The translations under genes were made by a program, and so were the position numbers. From contig JADGDG010000004.1 of NCBI GenBank assembly GCA_016744995.1, positions 62,001 through 126,000 of the forward strand: a DNA stretch of 64,000 bases. Reading direction: 5' to 3'. Numbering within the stretch: position 1 is the stretch's first letter; every line of letters starts with the position of its first letter. The notes below the pieces were generated by a model that was not told the origin of the DNA, did not search any database, and was given only the letters and a program-made list of their open reading frames with translations. This DNA is from Gammaproteobacteria bacterium (GTDB taxonomy: Bacteria; Pseudomonadota; Gammaproteobacteria; GRL18). Below are positions 37,886 through 47,358 of this stretch, piece by piece.

Positions 37886-39397
37886 TCAGGATGAGCAGCT
37901 GAGACTGATACTGCTGGCCCAGTCGGGAGGGAAGCCGGCATAATGCAGCATATCAGGGTGTTCGTCATAGGGTGACTGCATCAGTGTGAAGATCTTATCA
38001 ATCTCTGAATAATCATTTTCTTCTGTGGCTTTTTTAATGGCAGTCTCAGCCATATAATTTCTTAAAATATATTTTGGATTAATCCGATTCATTTTTTCTC
38101 TTCGCTGCTCAGTAGTTATCGGAGTTTGCTCCAGAGCATGCTCATAATGTACTAGCCATGCATCAAAAGCCTCCCTGTCTGGAAATAAATCACGAACCGA
38201 TTTAGACTGTTGAGCTGGGCTTTTAAAGTCAGCCAGTTGTCGAAAAAACAAGGTGTAATCAACCTGATTTTTTGCCATTAAATTTAATAGCGGTGCAATT
38301 AATAAATCCTGATTTTGGTGCTGTTTATCATTTACAGGCTGTTTAAAAAAACCTAATTTACGGCGCATCAGGCGCATATAATTCTGGCTATAAGTTTCTT
38401 CATACACTGATAATGCTTCAGTTGCCTCATCAATTGTCATCAGAGATAAAAGTGCTTCCGCCAGCCGTGCCAGATTCCAGTGAGCAATGCCGGGCTGATT
38501 TTTAAAACTGTAACGGCCCTGATGATCTGAGTGGTTACAGATATGATCCGGCTGATAGCTGTCAAGGAAACCAAAAGGGCCATAATCAAGTGTTAAGCCC
38601 AGAATAGACATGTTATCTGTATTCATAACACCATGGGCAAATCCTACAGACTGCCACTGGGCGATCATCAGGGCTGTTTTTTTCACCACTTCAGCAAACA
38701 ATAGCTGATAAGGATTAGCACTTTTTGAGCTGCTTAAGCTTGCTTCTGATTGTTGTAAAATATCCGGGTAATAATGACTGATCACAAAATCAGCCAGTGT
38801 TTTGACCTGTTCATGCTGGCCTCGTGAGGCAAACAGTTCAAAACTGCCAAAACGGATAAAGGAAGGGGCAAGCCGAACAATCACTGCGCCGGTTTCAAGT
38901 TGTTCTCTGAAGACTTCCTCCTCGCTGTTGACCATCGCCAGGGCACGGGTTGTGGCAATGCCCAGACCAAACATTGCCTCGCTGCAGAGATATTCCCGAA
39001 TGCTTGAACGTAATACTGCCCGGCCATCACCCTGACGTGAATAGGGCGTCATTCCTGCACCCTTTAATTGTATTTCCCAGTGTTCACCTGCGGAATTCTT
39101 TATTTCTCCCAGCAGCAAAGCACGACCATCACCTAATTGTGAAACAAAATGACCAAACTGGTGTCCTGCATAGATTGCAGCAATAGGACGGGTATCAGGA
39201 TGGGTGCTATTACCACAGGCAAAATCCCTGAATTGATCATTGTTAAGTGCTGCTGCACTCTGATCCAGTAATGATGCGGCATGATGGTTAATGTGTACAA
39301 GATGGGGTTTGTGCAATGGTGAAGGCGCTTGCTGCTGATAAAAAGCATCACCCAGTTCATGAAAGCGATTGGTAAAATTTTGTTTATGAAACAGCAT
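37886..39397 (-). CDS. selO: Protein adenylyltransferase SelO (YdiU)
   Basis: 503-residue pseudokinase-fold enzyme that transfers AMP to Ser, Thr or Tyr of target proteins, linked to redox stress. YAGHQFGHFVSQLGDGRALLLGE, LKGAGMTPYSRQGDGRAVLRSSIREYL, GVMNTDNMSILGLTLDYGPFGFLD and RNYMAE are the family motifs. The usual C-terminal selenocysteine/Cys position is Cys here (SISLSCSS). Confidence 0.94.
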   Translation of the reverse strand: MLFHKQNFTNRFHELGDAFYQQQAPSPLHKPHLVHINHHAASLLDQSAAALNNDQFRDFACGNSTHPDTRPIAAIYAGHQFGHFVSQLGDGRALLLGEIKNSAGEHWEIQLKGAGMTPYSRQGDGRAVLRSSIREYLCSEAMFGLGIATTRALAMVNSEEEVFREQLETGAVIVRLAPSFIRFGSFELFASRGQHEQVKTLADFVISHYYPDILQQSEASLSSSKSANPYQLLFAEVVKKTALMIAQWQSVGFAHGVMNTDNMSILGLTLDYGPFGFLDSYQPDHICNHSDHQGRYSFKNQPGIAHWNLARLAEALLSLMTIDEATEALSVYEETYSQNYMRLMRRKLGFFKQPVNDKQHQNQDLLIAPLLNLMAKNQVDYTLFFRQLADFKSPAQQSKSVRDLFPDREAFDAWLVHYEHALEQTPITTEQRREKMNRINPKYILRNYMAETAIKKATEENDYSEIDKIFTLMQSPYDEHPDMLHYAGFPPDWASSISLSCSS

Positions 39398-39626
39398 ATT
39401 GAGACCATCTATAAGAAAAGGATTAAAATAAGAGTTAATACTTTAGTGTTTTTCTTGGTTATTATTGTAGTTGACACAGCTGTATTTTTCAATCGTAGGA
39501 TTAATTTACAGGTTATCCACAGTCCATACCATGGATAATGTGGATTGTCTTTTTCTGAAAATGGTGTATCTTTAATCAATAAAATAATAAATTTCAAGTA
39601 ATTACAAGTAATAGGAAATCAAATTC

Positions 39627-40586
39627 ATGTTTAAAATATGTACCCTGGTTATTAGTGTTTTTTTTATGGCATCCACAGAAATTTATGCCTGGGATCTGGG
39701 CGAAGAGGGAAAATTTCACTTTGAGAAGGTGAATCAGAATGTTTATGTTATGCACGGCCCTTTATCAGAGCCCAGTGCTGCTAACCAGGGATTTATGAAT
39801 AACCCTGGGCTGGTTGTTTCCGATAAGGGGCTGATTGTCATTGATCCCGGTTCAGCTTATGAAGTGGGTATTGAAGTGCTCAAAGAGATTGAAAAAATTT
39901 CTGACAAACCTGTCCTGGCCATTTTTAACACCCATATTCATGGTGATCACTGGCTGGCCAATCAGGCGATAAAAGAAAAATACCCGGATGTTAAAATTTA
40001 TGGGCATCCTGATATGATCACCCAGGCTAATGGAGAACAGGGCCTTATCTGGGTGGATTTAATGGCACGTCTGACTGAGGGTAAAACCAAAGAGACTAAA
40101 GTCGTGGCACCTGAATTTGCTGTGGATCAGGGGGATGCTATTGATGTTGACGGGCAGCATTTTCGTATTCACTCTATGATACCAGCGCATACAAATACGG
40201 ATATTATGATAGAACACATTAATAGTAAAACACTCTTCCTGGGTGATAATAGCTTTTATCAGCGTCTGGGGCGTTTTGATGACAGCTCCAGTATGCTGGG
40301 TAATATCAAAGCGCTTGAATATGCTCTGGAGTTGAATATGAACACCTACGTACCGGGACATGGGCTTACAGGCACAAGTGATATCGCAATAACCCCCTTC
40401 CTTAACTATGTTATTAGAGTAAAAGACGTGGTGCAAACTGGCTTTGATGATGATCTGCAAGATTTTGAAATTAAAGAAAAAGTCATTGATCAATTTAGCG
40501 ATTATAAATCCTGGGAAGGTTTTGAAACTAATTTTGGTAAACACATTAACAACATGTATCTGGAAATAGAAAAAACTGCCTGGTAA
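39627..40586 (+). CDS. Exported metallo-beta-lactamase-fold hydrolase
   Basis: 319 residues with a signal peptide ending TEIYA. The zinc motif is HIHGDHW. The second site includes HTNTDIM and FLGDNSF, and the last His is in YVPGHG. Proteins of this type occur among quinoprotein-associated or general periplasmic hydrolases; the substrate cannot be told from the sequence. It stands alone. Confidence 0.8.
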   Translation: MFKICTLVISVFFMASTEIYAWDLGEEGKFHFEKVNQNVYVMHGPLSEPSAANQGFMNNPGLVVSDKGLIVIDPGSAYEVGIEVLKEIEKISDKPVLAIFNTHIHGDHWLANQAIKEKYPDVKIYGHPDMITQANGEQGLIWVDLMARLTEGKTKETKVVAPEFAVDQGDAIDVDGQHFRIHSMIPAHTNTDIMIEHINSKTLFLGDNSFYQRLGRFDDSSSMLGNIKALEYALELNMNTYVPGHGLTGTSDIAITPFLNYVIRVKDVVQTGFDDDLQDFEIKEKVIDQFSDYKSWEGFETNFGKHINNMYLEIEKTAW

Positions 40587-40593
40587 TAGATAA

Positions 40594-40675
40594 ATTTGAA
40601 TTTTGAATTTTGAATTTTGAATTTTTAATGTTAAATTATATTCAGCATTAAATTCTGAATATTTAACATTAAAAA
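40594..40675. repeat. 7-bp microsatellite followed by an AT-rich hairpin
   Basis: TTTTGAA is repeated about four times at 40594-40626. It is followed by arms at 40622-40645 and 40655-40675 that pair with a 3-nt bulge. The hairpin sits 15 bp before the next start codon. A T-run occurs only on the minus strand, so it is not a clear terminator for the gene on the left. Confidence 0.5.
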
Positions 40676-40690
40676 AAACAGGTCTGATTT

Positions 40691-41452
40691 ATGAACGATT
40701 ACAGCAATTTCGAAAGCGATGTTTTCTCTTGTGTCTATGAAGGGCAGACAGCAATTGTCAGTCTTAAATCAGAGTCATTTAAGATGGCTATGGATGCCTC
40801 GAAAATGCATGAAATGCTGGAATGTTTAAATACCATAGAAGTAGACAAAAATATCAAAGGCATTCTTACGATGCATACTGCTGAGTTTGAACGTATTGAG
40901 ATACTGCAGAACTTTATTAAGTCAATTCAGGATAATTCCGGGTATGTTCAAAAAGAGATGGGTGTGACTCGCTATGGTAATGCGGTCAAACGTCTGACTT
41001 TAGCAATAAATGAATTTTCTAAACCCAGTGTGGTTGCTGTTCAGGGTAAGGTTTCTATCGACTCGTTTGGTTATTTCCTGGCCTGTGATCATCGTATTGC
41101 TGCGGATGATCTCAGTATTGAATTTCCTGGTTTACAGCTTGGTGTGACACCTGCGGGCGCAGTGTCTTTCTTTATGAATCGCCAAATGGGTGCGACCCGG
41201 ACAATGGAAATTTTAATGGAGGGTAAAGCGATTTCTGCTCATGAAGCAAAGGAATTGTGTCTGGTGAGTGATGTGGTTTCTGTGCAGCAGCTCAAAGCTG
41301 CGAGCCTGGCAAAACTTGAACAAATGTACCAGATCCCGGGCTCAACACTGAACTTAACCAAACAGCTTATCAGACCTAAGACTTATGAGCTGGAAGAGCA
41401 TTTTGAAATGTCATCTCGTTTGTTGTGGAATTCTATAATTGATAAAAAATAA
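40691..41452 (+). CDS. Enoyl-CoA hydratase/isomerase family protein
   Basis: 253-residue crotonase-fold protein. VVAVQGKVSIDSFGYFLACDHRIAADDLSIEFPGLQLGVTPAGAVSFFMNRQMG shows the fold, but the usual oxyanion-hole Gly-Gly (GxxxGGG) is replaced by IDSFGYF. The catalytic acids are not obvious either, so the activity may differ or be lost. It is followed by a small secreted protein. Confidence 0.8.
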   Translation: MNDYSNFESDVFSCVYEGQTAIVSLKSESFKMAMDASKMHEMLECLNTIEVDKNIKGILTMHTAEFERIEILQNFIKSIQDNSGYVQKEMGVTRYGNAVKRLTLAINEFSKPSVVAVQGKVSIDSFGYFLACDHRIAADDLSIEFPGLQLGVTPAGAVSFFMNRQMGATRTMEILMEGKAISAHEAKELCLVSDVVSVQQLKAASLAKLEQMYQIPGSTLNLTKQLIRPKTYELEEHFEMSSRLLWNSIIDKK

Positions 41453-41493
41453 AAGTTTCACTGATGCTTAACAAAATATAGGATGTTCTTACT

Positions 41494-41865
41494 ATGAAAA
41501 AAATAACCGCAATAATGTTTCTTTTATTTCCACTTGTCAGTCTGGCACAACAGGATATGATGGCTCAGATGCAGGAAATGTCACAATGTATGCAATCCAT
41601 TGATCAAAATGAAATGAAAGTACTTGAACAAAATTCAAAACAATTTCAGATAGAAGTGACCACGCTTTGTGAAAATGACAAGCGTAGTGAAGCGCAGGAA
41701 AAAGCCATTGAATTCAGTAAACAAATGATGGACAGTAATGTAATGAAGAGCATGAACAAATGTCTTGAAAAAATGCCTGCTTCCATGCAAGGCATGATGC
41801 CTGACATGAATCCGGATGAACTTATCAAGGATTTCAGTAAGCATCATGTGTGTGATGAAATTTAG
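41494..41865 (+). CDS. Secreted Met-rich protein of unknown function
   Basis: 123 residues with a signal peptide ending SLAQQ. The mature part is helical, with many Met (DMMAQMQEMSQCMQ, MQGMMPDM) and four Cys. A metal- or redox-related role could be guessed but is not shown. No family recognised. Confidence 0.65.
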   Translation: MKKITAIMFLLFPLVSLAQQDMMAQMQEMSQCMQSIDQNEMKVLEQNSKQFQIEVTTLCENDKRSEAQEKAIEFSKQMMDSNVMKSMNKCLEKMPASMQGMMPDMNPDELIKDFSKHHVCDEI

Positions 41866-41946
41866 TTTCTATGACTCAAGAGTCAGTTCAGTTTATGCCC
41901 CTTACCTAAAGTGCCTGATTTTGTATCATCATGTAGGCAATAGAGT

Positions 41947-42312
41947 TTATTGAGGCCTTTGCCTTCCCATTTGATGTTGTTTTTGTTGAACTGAAAATTC
42001 ATCCGGAGATATTTTGCCATCAGAGTTGGTATCAATCTCCTGAAATGGAGTGATATTTGCAGTATTTCTCATTTGATAGCCTTGTTGTATTCTACTGCTG
42101 ATCCGCATGCTCCGGGCTTCAATCAGTTCTTGCTCATTAATATAACCATCTTTATTAATATCAAAACTTTCAAAATTTGGCATATTACTGCCACGATTCA
42201 TGCCTCTGCCCTGGCCTGCACTGGTATATGACAACAAGCTGATGGATAACACCAATACTGATAACATCATCGATAGTTGAATAAAACCTTTCTGTTTTTT
42301 AGTCATTTTCAT
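41947..42312 (-). CDS. Exported EF-hand calcium-binding protein
   Basis: 121 residues from the ATG at 42312, which follows AGGAG. There is a signal peptide, then two EF-hand loops (DINKDGYINEQE and DTNSDGKISPDE) with the Ca-binding Asp/Glu positions intact. It is in the same direction as, and just after, the octahaem cytochrome gene, so it may belong to that redox operon. Confidence 0.8.
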   Translation of the reverse strand: MKMTKKQKGFIQLSMMLSVLVLSISLLSYTSAGQGRGMNRGSNMPNFESFDINKDGYINEQELIEARSMRISSRIQQGYQMRNTANITPFQEIDTNSDGKISPDEFSVQQKQHQMGRQRPQ

Positions 42313-42346
42313 ACGTTTCTCCTGAATAAAGAGGTTAATACCTTTA

Positions 42347-43144
42347 TTAATCATCATCATTGTCATAATATTTCCCTTTTCTCTGATTGTATTGATTCAT
42401 CTCAAACGGCCCTAATTTCTTTGCTTCAAACTGTTTCCTGTTCCAAATACGTTCTGCTTCATCTTCATTACTACTTCGGTGGCAGTCGACACAGATCTCA
42501 TAGTCATACATTCCTTCTTCAACATGCTCCTCTCTGATCTTAGAACGAGAGTGCTCATGACAGCCATAGCAGGTATAATCAGCATAGTCATTCTTGATGT
42601 GGCAAGTCTCGCACTCGGTAGTATGATCACGATCAAAATGGAAATACTTTTCATGAGCAAAGGTCGCAGGCAACCAGTCATCCAGATCATGACACTGTTT
42701 GCAGTTGCCGTTGATTTCCCGGTGCAGAGCATCATCTGGATTAACATGGCAATTGTCACATTGTTTCTGCAGGGTCAGGTCTAATAATTGATGTGAAAAC
42801 TGGCTGATGGGGCGGAAGGCCTGTACACCCTTATGATCACTGTGACAAGCAATACAATCTTCCTCAATCAAAGTCTGGTGGAAGGCAACATTCTTCTTCT
42901 CCTTAGCAATAGGCAGACCTTCAACTGTTTTTAAACCAATTTCTGCTATTTTATGGCAGGCAAGACACTTTTCAGGACTACTGCCAAAAAAAGCAGTGTG
43001 GCAGGCAAAGCAATCTGTGGTCAGTTCAGTATGAGCATCAATGGGCTTGCCAGGGCTGATCATTAAATGAGGAACAAATATTGCCAGTAAAACAAGCATA
43101 AGCAGATTAACTGTAACAATAAAAATAAGCTTATTATTTTTCAT
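42347..43144 (-). CDS. Membrane-anchored octahaem cytochrome c
   Basis: 265 residues with an N-terminal membrane anchor and eight CxxCH motifs (CFACH, CLACH, CIACH, CDNCH, CKQCH, CETCH, CYGCH, CVDCH). It is a NrfH/NapC- or cytochrome c3-like periplasmic electron carrier. The start overlaps the stop of the upstream cytochrome b gene (ATGA), so they are coupled and probably form one electron-transfer complex. Confidence 0.9.
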   Translation of the reverse strand: MKNNKLIFIVTVNLLMLVLLAIFVPHLMISPGKPIDAHTELTTDCFACHTAFFGSSPEKCLACHKIAEIGLKTVEGLPIAKEKKNVAFHQTLIEEDCIACHSDHKGVQAFRPISQFSHQLLDLTLQKQCDNCHVNPDDALHREINGNCKQCHDLDDWLPATFAHEKYFHFDRDHTTECETCHIKNDYADYTCYGCHEHSRSKIREEHVEEGMYDYEICVDCHRSSNEDEAERIWNRKQFEAKKLGPFEMNQYNQRKGKYYDNDDD

Positions 43145-43719
43145 ATCCATTCCCAAAATAGAAAGATACTAAGAATGTGGGTAATACCAAGCACGGCAAA
43201 AGCCATTGAAATTGGCAGGTGTACTGCACGCCATTTTTTCATCAGTTCAAAAGTTGTTGCATCCCAGAAGAGCTTCTTCTCAACTATCTCTTCTGACAAT
43301 CCCTGCTGCAAATAGACCGTTTTCTTTTCTGCCAGAAAAAGACGTGAGCGAGCCAATAGATATTTACCTGTCATGCCGCTAATGACATTGATCAACATAG
43401 CAATCAGAGCCAACCATGGAAGGATCGCATAGATGTGGATCCCCGCATGCACCAATATCATCAATGCACCTATCCAGGTAAATGTTTCATGCAGGATAAG
43501 CATATCTTTAGGCTTGCCAAACTGGATAATTTTATGCTTATGCATTGAATAAAAAAATGATAGTAGTATCAGAATGGTTCCGGGAATGCCCAGATAGCGT
43601 CCAATCCAAACTAGTTCAAACTGATGCAGCAAGGAATCAATGATCATCGTTGAGACAATCAGTGAACTGAACATCATCAGGAAGGGAATAACTTCTTTAC
43701 GTATGAGTGAGCGTGCCAT
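43141..43719 (-). CDS. Membrane cytochrome b-like protein
   Basis: 192 residues with about five membrane helices. His residues in LHETFTWIG, LVHAGIHIY, AVHLPIS and ITHILS are placed for two b-type haems. It probably passes electrons between the quinone pool and the periplasmic octahaem cytochrome encoded immediately downstream. There is a loose resemblance to cytochrome b561/ferric-reductase-like proteins. Confidence 0.75.
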   Translation of the reverse strand: MARSLIRKEVIPFLMMFSSLIVSTMIIDSLLHQFELVWIGRYLGIPGTILILLSFFYSMHKHKIIQFGKPKDMLILHETFTWIGALMILVHAGIHIYAILPWLALIAMLINVISGMTGKYLLARSRLFLAEKKTVYLQQGLSEEIVEKKLFWDATTFELMKKWRAVHLPISMAFAVLGITHILSIFLFWEWI

Positions 43720-43831
43720 GGTAATTTCCTAAAGTTCCAATATCAGGTCGTTCTTTGGTTTAGAAACTATTCTCTCTATTAAAAAGGAGCAAACGATGTC
43801 TGGTTCAATTCTATATTTCAACAATAACACC

Positions 43832-43982
43832 CTAAGATGAATTGAAACTGAAAAATACTGCTTTGTTTCTGTTTATCAGATGAGCTTCAATGAAAATGAT
43901 TTGTTATTCAATAGGCACCTGTCTAAAAGTCACCTCTTTGAAAGTAAGGAAAGGAGCTGCTTTCAGTTTCAATTCATTTTAG
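43832..43982. repeat. 22-bp inverted repeats in the divergent promoter region
   Basis: ATGAATTGAAACTGAAA at 43837-43853 and its exact complement at 43961-43977 extend outward to 22 bp with one mismatch (ends CTAA and TTAG). They enclose 107 bp between the cytochrome b and dihaem cytochrome genes. They could be paired regulator sites or a small MITE. Confidence 0.6.
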
Positions 43983-44020
43983 TTTGATACGCTACAGAAA
44001 AATAATTTCTGGAGTTATTT

Positions 44021-44590
44021 ATGCAAAACCTTATCGACCTGTCTAAACTTATTATGATACTGTCAATGACTATTACGTTTAATGTTTCTGCCGATGGTAA
44101 TGAAGAAGGGATCTTTAAACGCTGGTTTGAGAGTAACAATAGCGGAATATCATCTGTGAAATTTGAGCAATACAATATGTTATGCGGCAGTTGTCACTTT
44201 CCTTATCAGGCTGGTCTGATGCCTGCAATATCATGGGAAAAAATGATGAGTAATTTAGATGATCACTTTGGACAGCCTGTTAAAATGACTGATATTGAAA
44301 TAAGAACCATGAGACGATATTTGTTAGATAATTCTGCAGGTCATGTGAATGATGAAATTTCAAATAAAATTCTACAATCATTCAACTATAATTCTGTTTC
44401 TTTACGGATCACAAAAACGCCATTTTTTATTGATAAGCACAATCCAGATCATAATAAAGTTAATAGGAATAATATGGGAGAATGTGATAGTTGTCATCAG
44501 GATGCTCAACATGGAGACTATAATAATGATAGGAATATCATTCCTGATCAGAGTCAAAAGTTTTCAAGTCGTGATGCATTTAAGATGTGA
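44021..44590 (+). CDS. Periplasmic dihaem cytochrome c (DHC-like)
   Basis: 189 residues with a signal peptide ending NVSA. Haem motifs are CGSCH and CDSCH. The first lies in CGSCHFPYQAGLMPAISWEKMM with DDHFGQP downstream, the pattern of the DHC family. It is divergent from the cytochrome b/octahaem genes and first in a run with a PepSY protein and a two-component system. Confidence 0.85.
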   Translation: MQNLIDLSKLIMILSMTITFNVSADGNEEGIFKRWFESNNSGISSVKFEQYNMLCGSCHFPYQAGLMPAISWEKMMSNLDDHFGQPVKMTDIEIRTMRRYLLDNSAGHVNDEISNKILQSFNYNSVSLRITKTPFFIDKHNPDHNKVNRNNMGECDSCHQDAQHGDYNNDRNIIPDQSQKFSSRDAFKM

Positions 44591-44613
44591 TAGAATGAAA
44601 CAAAGGTTATCTT

Positions 44614-44991
44614 ATGATTAGAAAAAATATAGTTAAAGCAAAAAATATTATTTTAATAGTTATTCTGTTATTCGCTGATCTAATACTGATAAGGCACTCT
44701 TTTGCAGAGAATAATTTTACTGATGATCCCTGGGGAGATGATGACCAAATCTATGATATTAAAGTGCTCAAAACTGCAGGGAAAATAAGTTCTTTAGAGG
44801 ATTTATTAAACAAGCTGCCATCCCATAAGATTAGCCGTATACTTACAGTTGAGTTAAAACAAGCGTCTGCTCATGAAGGCAATCATCCATTTATTTATGA
44901 AATTGAATACATTAATGATGAAGGAATAGTGTTAGAAATTGAAGTCAATGCACTAACCGCTCAGGTTTTAAGTAAAGAATATGAGCACTGA
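44614..44991 (+). CDS. PepSY-domain membrane protein
   Basis: 125 residues. After an N-terminal membrane helix, the region GKISSLEDLLNKL, ILTVELKQ, FIYEIEYINDEGIVLEIEVNALTAQVL is a typical PepSY domain. Such genes often sit beside sensor kinases and may modulate them. It ends 3 nt before the response regulator. Confidence 0.85.
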   Translation: MIRKNIVKAKNIILIVILLFADLILIRHSFAENNFTDDPWGDDDQIYDIKVLKTAGKISSLEDLLNKLPSHKISRILTVELKQASAHEGNHPFIYEIEYINDEGIVLEIEVNALTAQVLSKEYEH

Positions 44992-44994
44992 AGT

Positions 44995-45660
44995 ATGCGT
45001 TTATTATTAGTTGAAGATGATAAAGAACTTTCCCAAACCTTACAAAAGGAATTATCAGGAAAAGGTTTTGCTGTTGATGTTGCAGAGAATGGCATTGATG
45101 CAGAATTTATGGGTGATGAAGAACCCTATGATATGGTGATCCTTGATTTGGGGCTTCCTCAGCGTTCGGGGCTTGAAGTGTTGAGCAACTGGCGAAAAAA
45201 AGAAAATAATCTCCCCGTCATTATCCTGACTGCTCGTGATTCATGGCATGAACGCATTGATGGTTTTAAAGCTGGAGCTGATGATTATCTGGGCAAGCCT
45301 TTTCACGTTGAAGAATTGGTCATGAGGATCCAGGCCTTATTAAGGCGAACTCATAATAAGGTGGGAGGATCATTGCAATGCGGTGCTTTGAAACTGGATG
45401 AAGAATATCAACAACTGATAATAAAAGATCATGAAACATTACAACTGACCGGCACAGAGTTTAGATTACTACGTTATTTTATGCTCAATCCGGGTAAAGT
45501 ACTTTCTAAAACACGTTTAACTGAACATGTTTATGAGCAGGATTTTGATAAAGATAGCAATCTAATTGAAGTTTATATCCGGCGTTTACGAGAAAAATTA
45601 GGCAAAGAACGGATTGTGACTCGAAGAGGCCAGGGTTATATTTTTATGGATACTCTTTAA
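44995..45660 (+). CDS. OmpR-family response regulator (QseB/PhoP-like)
   Basis: 221 residues. The receiver shows VEDDKE, VILDLGLPQRSG with the phospho-Asp, and DYLGKPF. The winged helix has LTGTEFRLLRYFMLNPGKVLSK and the end RGQGYIFMDTL. It is translated together with PepSY upstream and the kinase downstream and probably controls the redox cluster around it (inference). Confidence 0.93.
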   Translation: MRLLLVEDDKELSQTLQKELSGKGFAVDVAENGIDAEFMGDEEPYDMVILDLGLPQRSGLEVLSNWRKKENNLPVIILTARDSWHERIDGFKAGADDYLGKPFHVEELVMRIQALLRRTHNKVGGSLQCGALKLDEEYQQLIIKDHETLQLTGTEFRLLRYFMLNPGKVLSKTRLTEHVYEQDFDKDSNLIEVYIRRLREKLGKERIVTRRGQGYIFMDTL

Positions 45661-45686
45661 TAATATTATTGGCTAAAGGCTTTTCA

Positions 45687-47045
45687 ATGAATTCTCTGGA
45701 ACATCGATTACAGATTGGACTCTCCACTAGCTTATTACTTTTATTTATACTCCTATGGTTTGTAGGTCAACAATCAATGGATGATTTAACCCATGAGTTT
45801 GTTGGCTCACGACTTGATCATGATATTGAAAGTTTGTTAACTGCTTTAGAAGTGAATTCTGAAACTATATCCTTAAAAAAAGGTAAAATGCCCACTGTTT
45901 ATCAGCAACCCTTTTCAGGGCATTATTTTGTTATTGCAGTGAATAATATAACCACCCTGCACTCACGTTCTCTTTGGGACCACTCACTCGCCATGCCTAA
46001 ACTTAATCCGGGGGAACGAATATTAAATATTACTGATGGTCCCAGAAATCAAAAACTACTGCAAATTAGTATGGCTTTTAATAAAGAAGGACTGAATATC
46101 TCAATTGCACTGGCAGAAGATTTAAGTGCAATTAACATCCAAAAGATTAAATTTAAAAAATATTTTTTAATTCTCTCCTCAATTGGCCTGATCCTTTTGC
46201 TAGTTTTACAAAGTGTTATCTTAAGGCTTTCATTTAAACGTCTTGAACCTGTCCTTTCAGATATTAAGCATCTTGAAGAAGGCGAATTAGTTAAATTATC
46301 AGAAAATGTCCCCTCAGAAGTGCTGCCTTTGGTTCGAGAGGTGAATCATCTGTTAATTTTACTCGAAAAACGTTTAGAACGATCCAGAAATGCGCTGGGT
46401 AATTTATCACATGCCCTTAAGTCGCCTCTCAATTTACTATTTCAGTATTTATATGGATATTCAGATAAACCCGATGAAAAAAGCCACTCTAACCTGATTA
46501 AAGCAAAAAAACAGGTGGAACGGATCAACCAATTAATTAATCGAGAGTTGAAAAGAGCGCGGCTTGCGGGTAAAGGTGGCTCGACACAACGCTTTAATGC
46601 AGTACAAGAAGTGCCTGAACTGATTGGTGTGGTAAAAAAAATCTATTCACATCGTGAACTCATTATAAATACCCAAATTGATAAAACAATGACAACTTTT
46701 GGTGATCGGGAGGATATGCTTGAACTGATTGGTAATTTACTTGATAACGCCTGCAAATGGGCAAATCATACTATTAATCTTATTATTAGCAGAGAGATCA
46801 ACAACTCAGATATTGTGCCCGATAAAATTAATATCATCATTGAAGATGATGGGCAGAGTATAAAAAAAGAACAATTAGCCTCATTAATCCATCGTGGCTC
46901 CCGTCTGGATGAATCAGTGGATGGACATGGCTTGGGTCTTTCAATTATTAATGATATTGTTAAGCTTTATGCTGGCACAATCGACTTCAAGGATTCATCA
47001 TCTTTAGGTGGGTTGCAGGTTAATATTACGATTGATATTAAGTAA
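45687..47045 (+). CDS. Sensor histidine kinase (PhoQ/QseC-like)
   Basis: 452 residues from the ATG at 45687, which has AAAGG upstream; a TTG at 45669 is less likely. Two membrane helices at about 10-28 and 155-178 enclose a sensor domain. The H-box is LSHALKSPLNLL. ATP-binding motifs are NLLDNACKWA and GHGLGLSII. The stop TAA falls within the end of the repeat element at 47042. Confidence 0.9.
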   Translation: MNSLEHRLQIGLSTSLLLLFILLWFVGQQSMDDLTHEFVGSRLDHDIESLLTALEVNSETISLKKGKMPTVYQQPFSGHYFVIAVNNITTLHSRSLWDHSLAMPKLNPGERILNITDGPRNQKLLQISMAFNKEGLNISIALAEDLSAINIQKIKFKKYFLILSSIGLILLLVLQSVILRLSFKRLEPVLSDIKHLEEGELVKLSENVPSEVLPLVREVNHLLILLEKRLERSRNALGNLSHALKSPLNLLFQYLYGYSDKPDEKSHSNLIKAKKQVERINQLINRELKRARLAGKGGSTQRFNAVQEVPELIGVVKKIYSHRELIINTQIDKTMTTFGDREDMLELIGNLLDNACKWANHTINLIISREINNSDIVPDKINIIIEDDGQSIKKEQLASLIHRGSRLDESVDGHGLGLSIINDIVKLYAGTIDFKDSSSLGGLQVNITIDIK

Positions 47046-47181
47046 CTACTCAGCGTATTCATCTTTTACCCGATTTCTGCGTTATTTTCGTACTCAAATG
47101 GTCACATATGCTTATATGCTCACATTCTCCGTGCGAAAATGCCTTGAACTCGGGCAAAATCTAAACACGCTGAATAGTTAC
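47042..47181 (+). repeat. MITE-like inverted-repeat element, copy 2
   Basis: 140 bp with ends GTAACTACTCAGCG and CGCTGAATAGTTAC. The outer parts match copy 1 (9361-9497) almost base for base; the middle is different. Like copy 1, it starts one base before the stop codon of the upstream gene and in the same orientation. The 177 bp that follow, to 47358, contain no gene I can identify. Confidence 0.75.
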
Positions 47182-47358
47182 GATATTAATTAATTATTTC
47201 TATTTAGAGATTTTATATTTTTAATCGGAAGGGTGAAATATTAGCACACTCATTAAATAACAAATCAAAAATAAAAAAACTTATTATCTCAATCCCATAT
47301 TTAATGAGGGCTTTTTATTGCAACTTATAGGCAAACACACAGCGAGAGGCTTATACCG

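Noticed and set aside
43795-43839. A 14-codon frame with AGGAG in the divergent cytochrome promoter
   Set aside because: Too short to support as a gene without further evidence.
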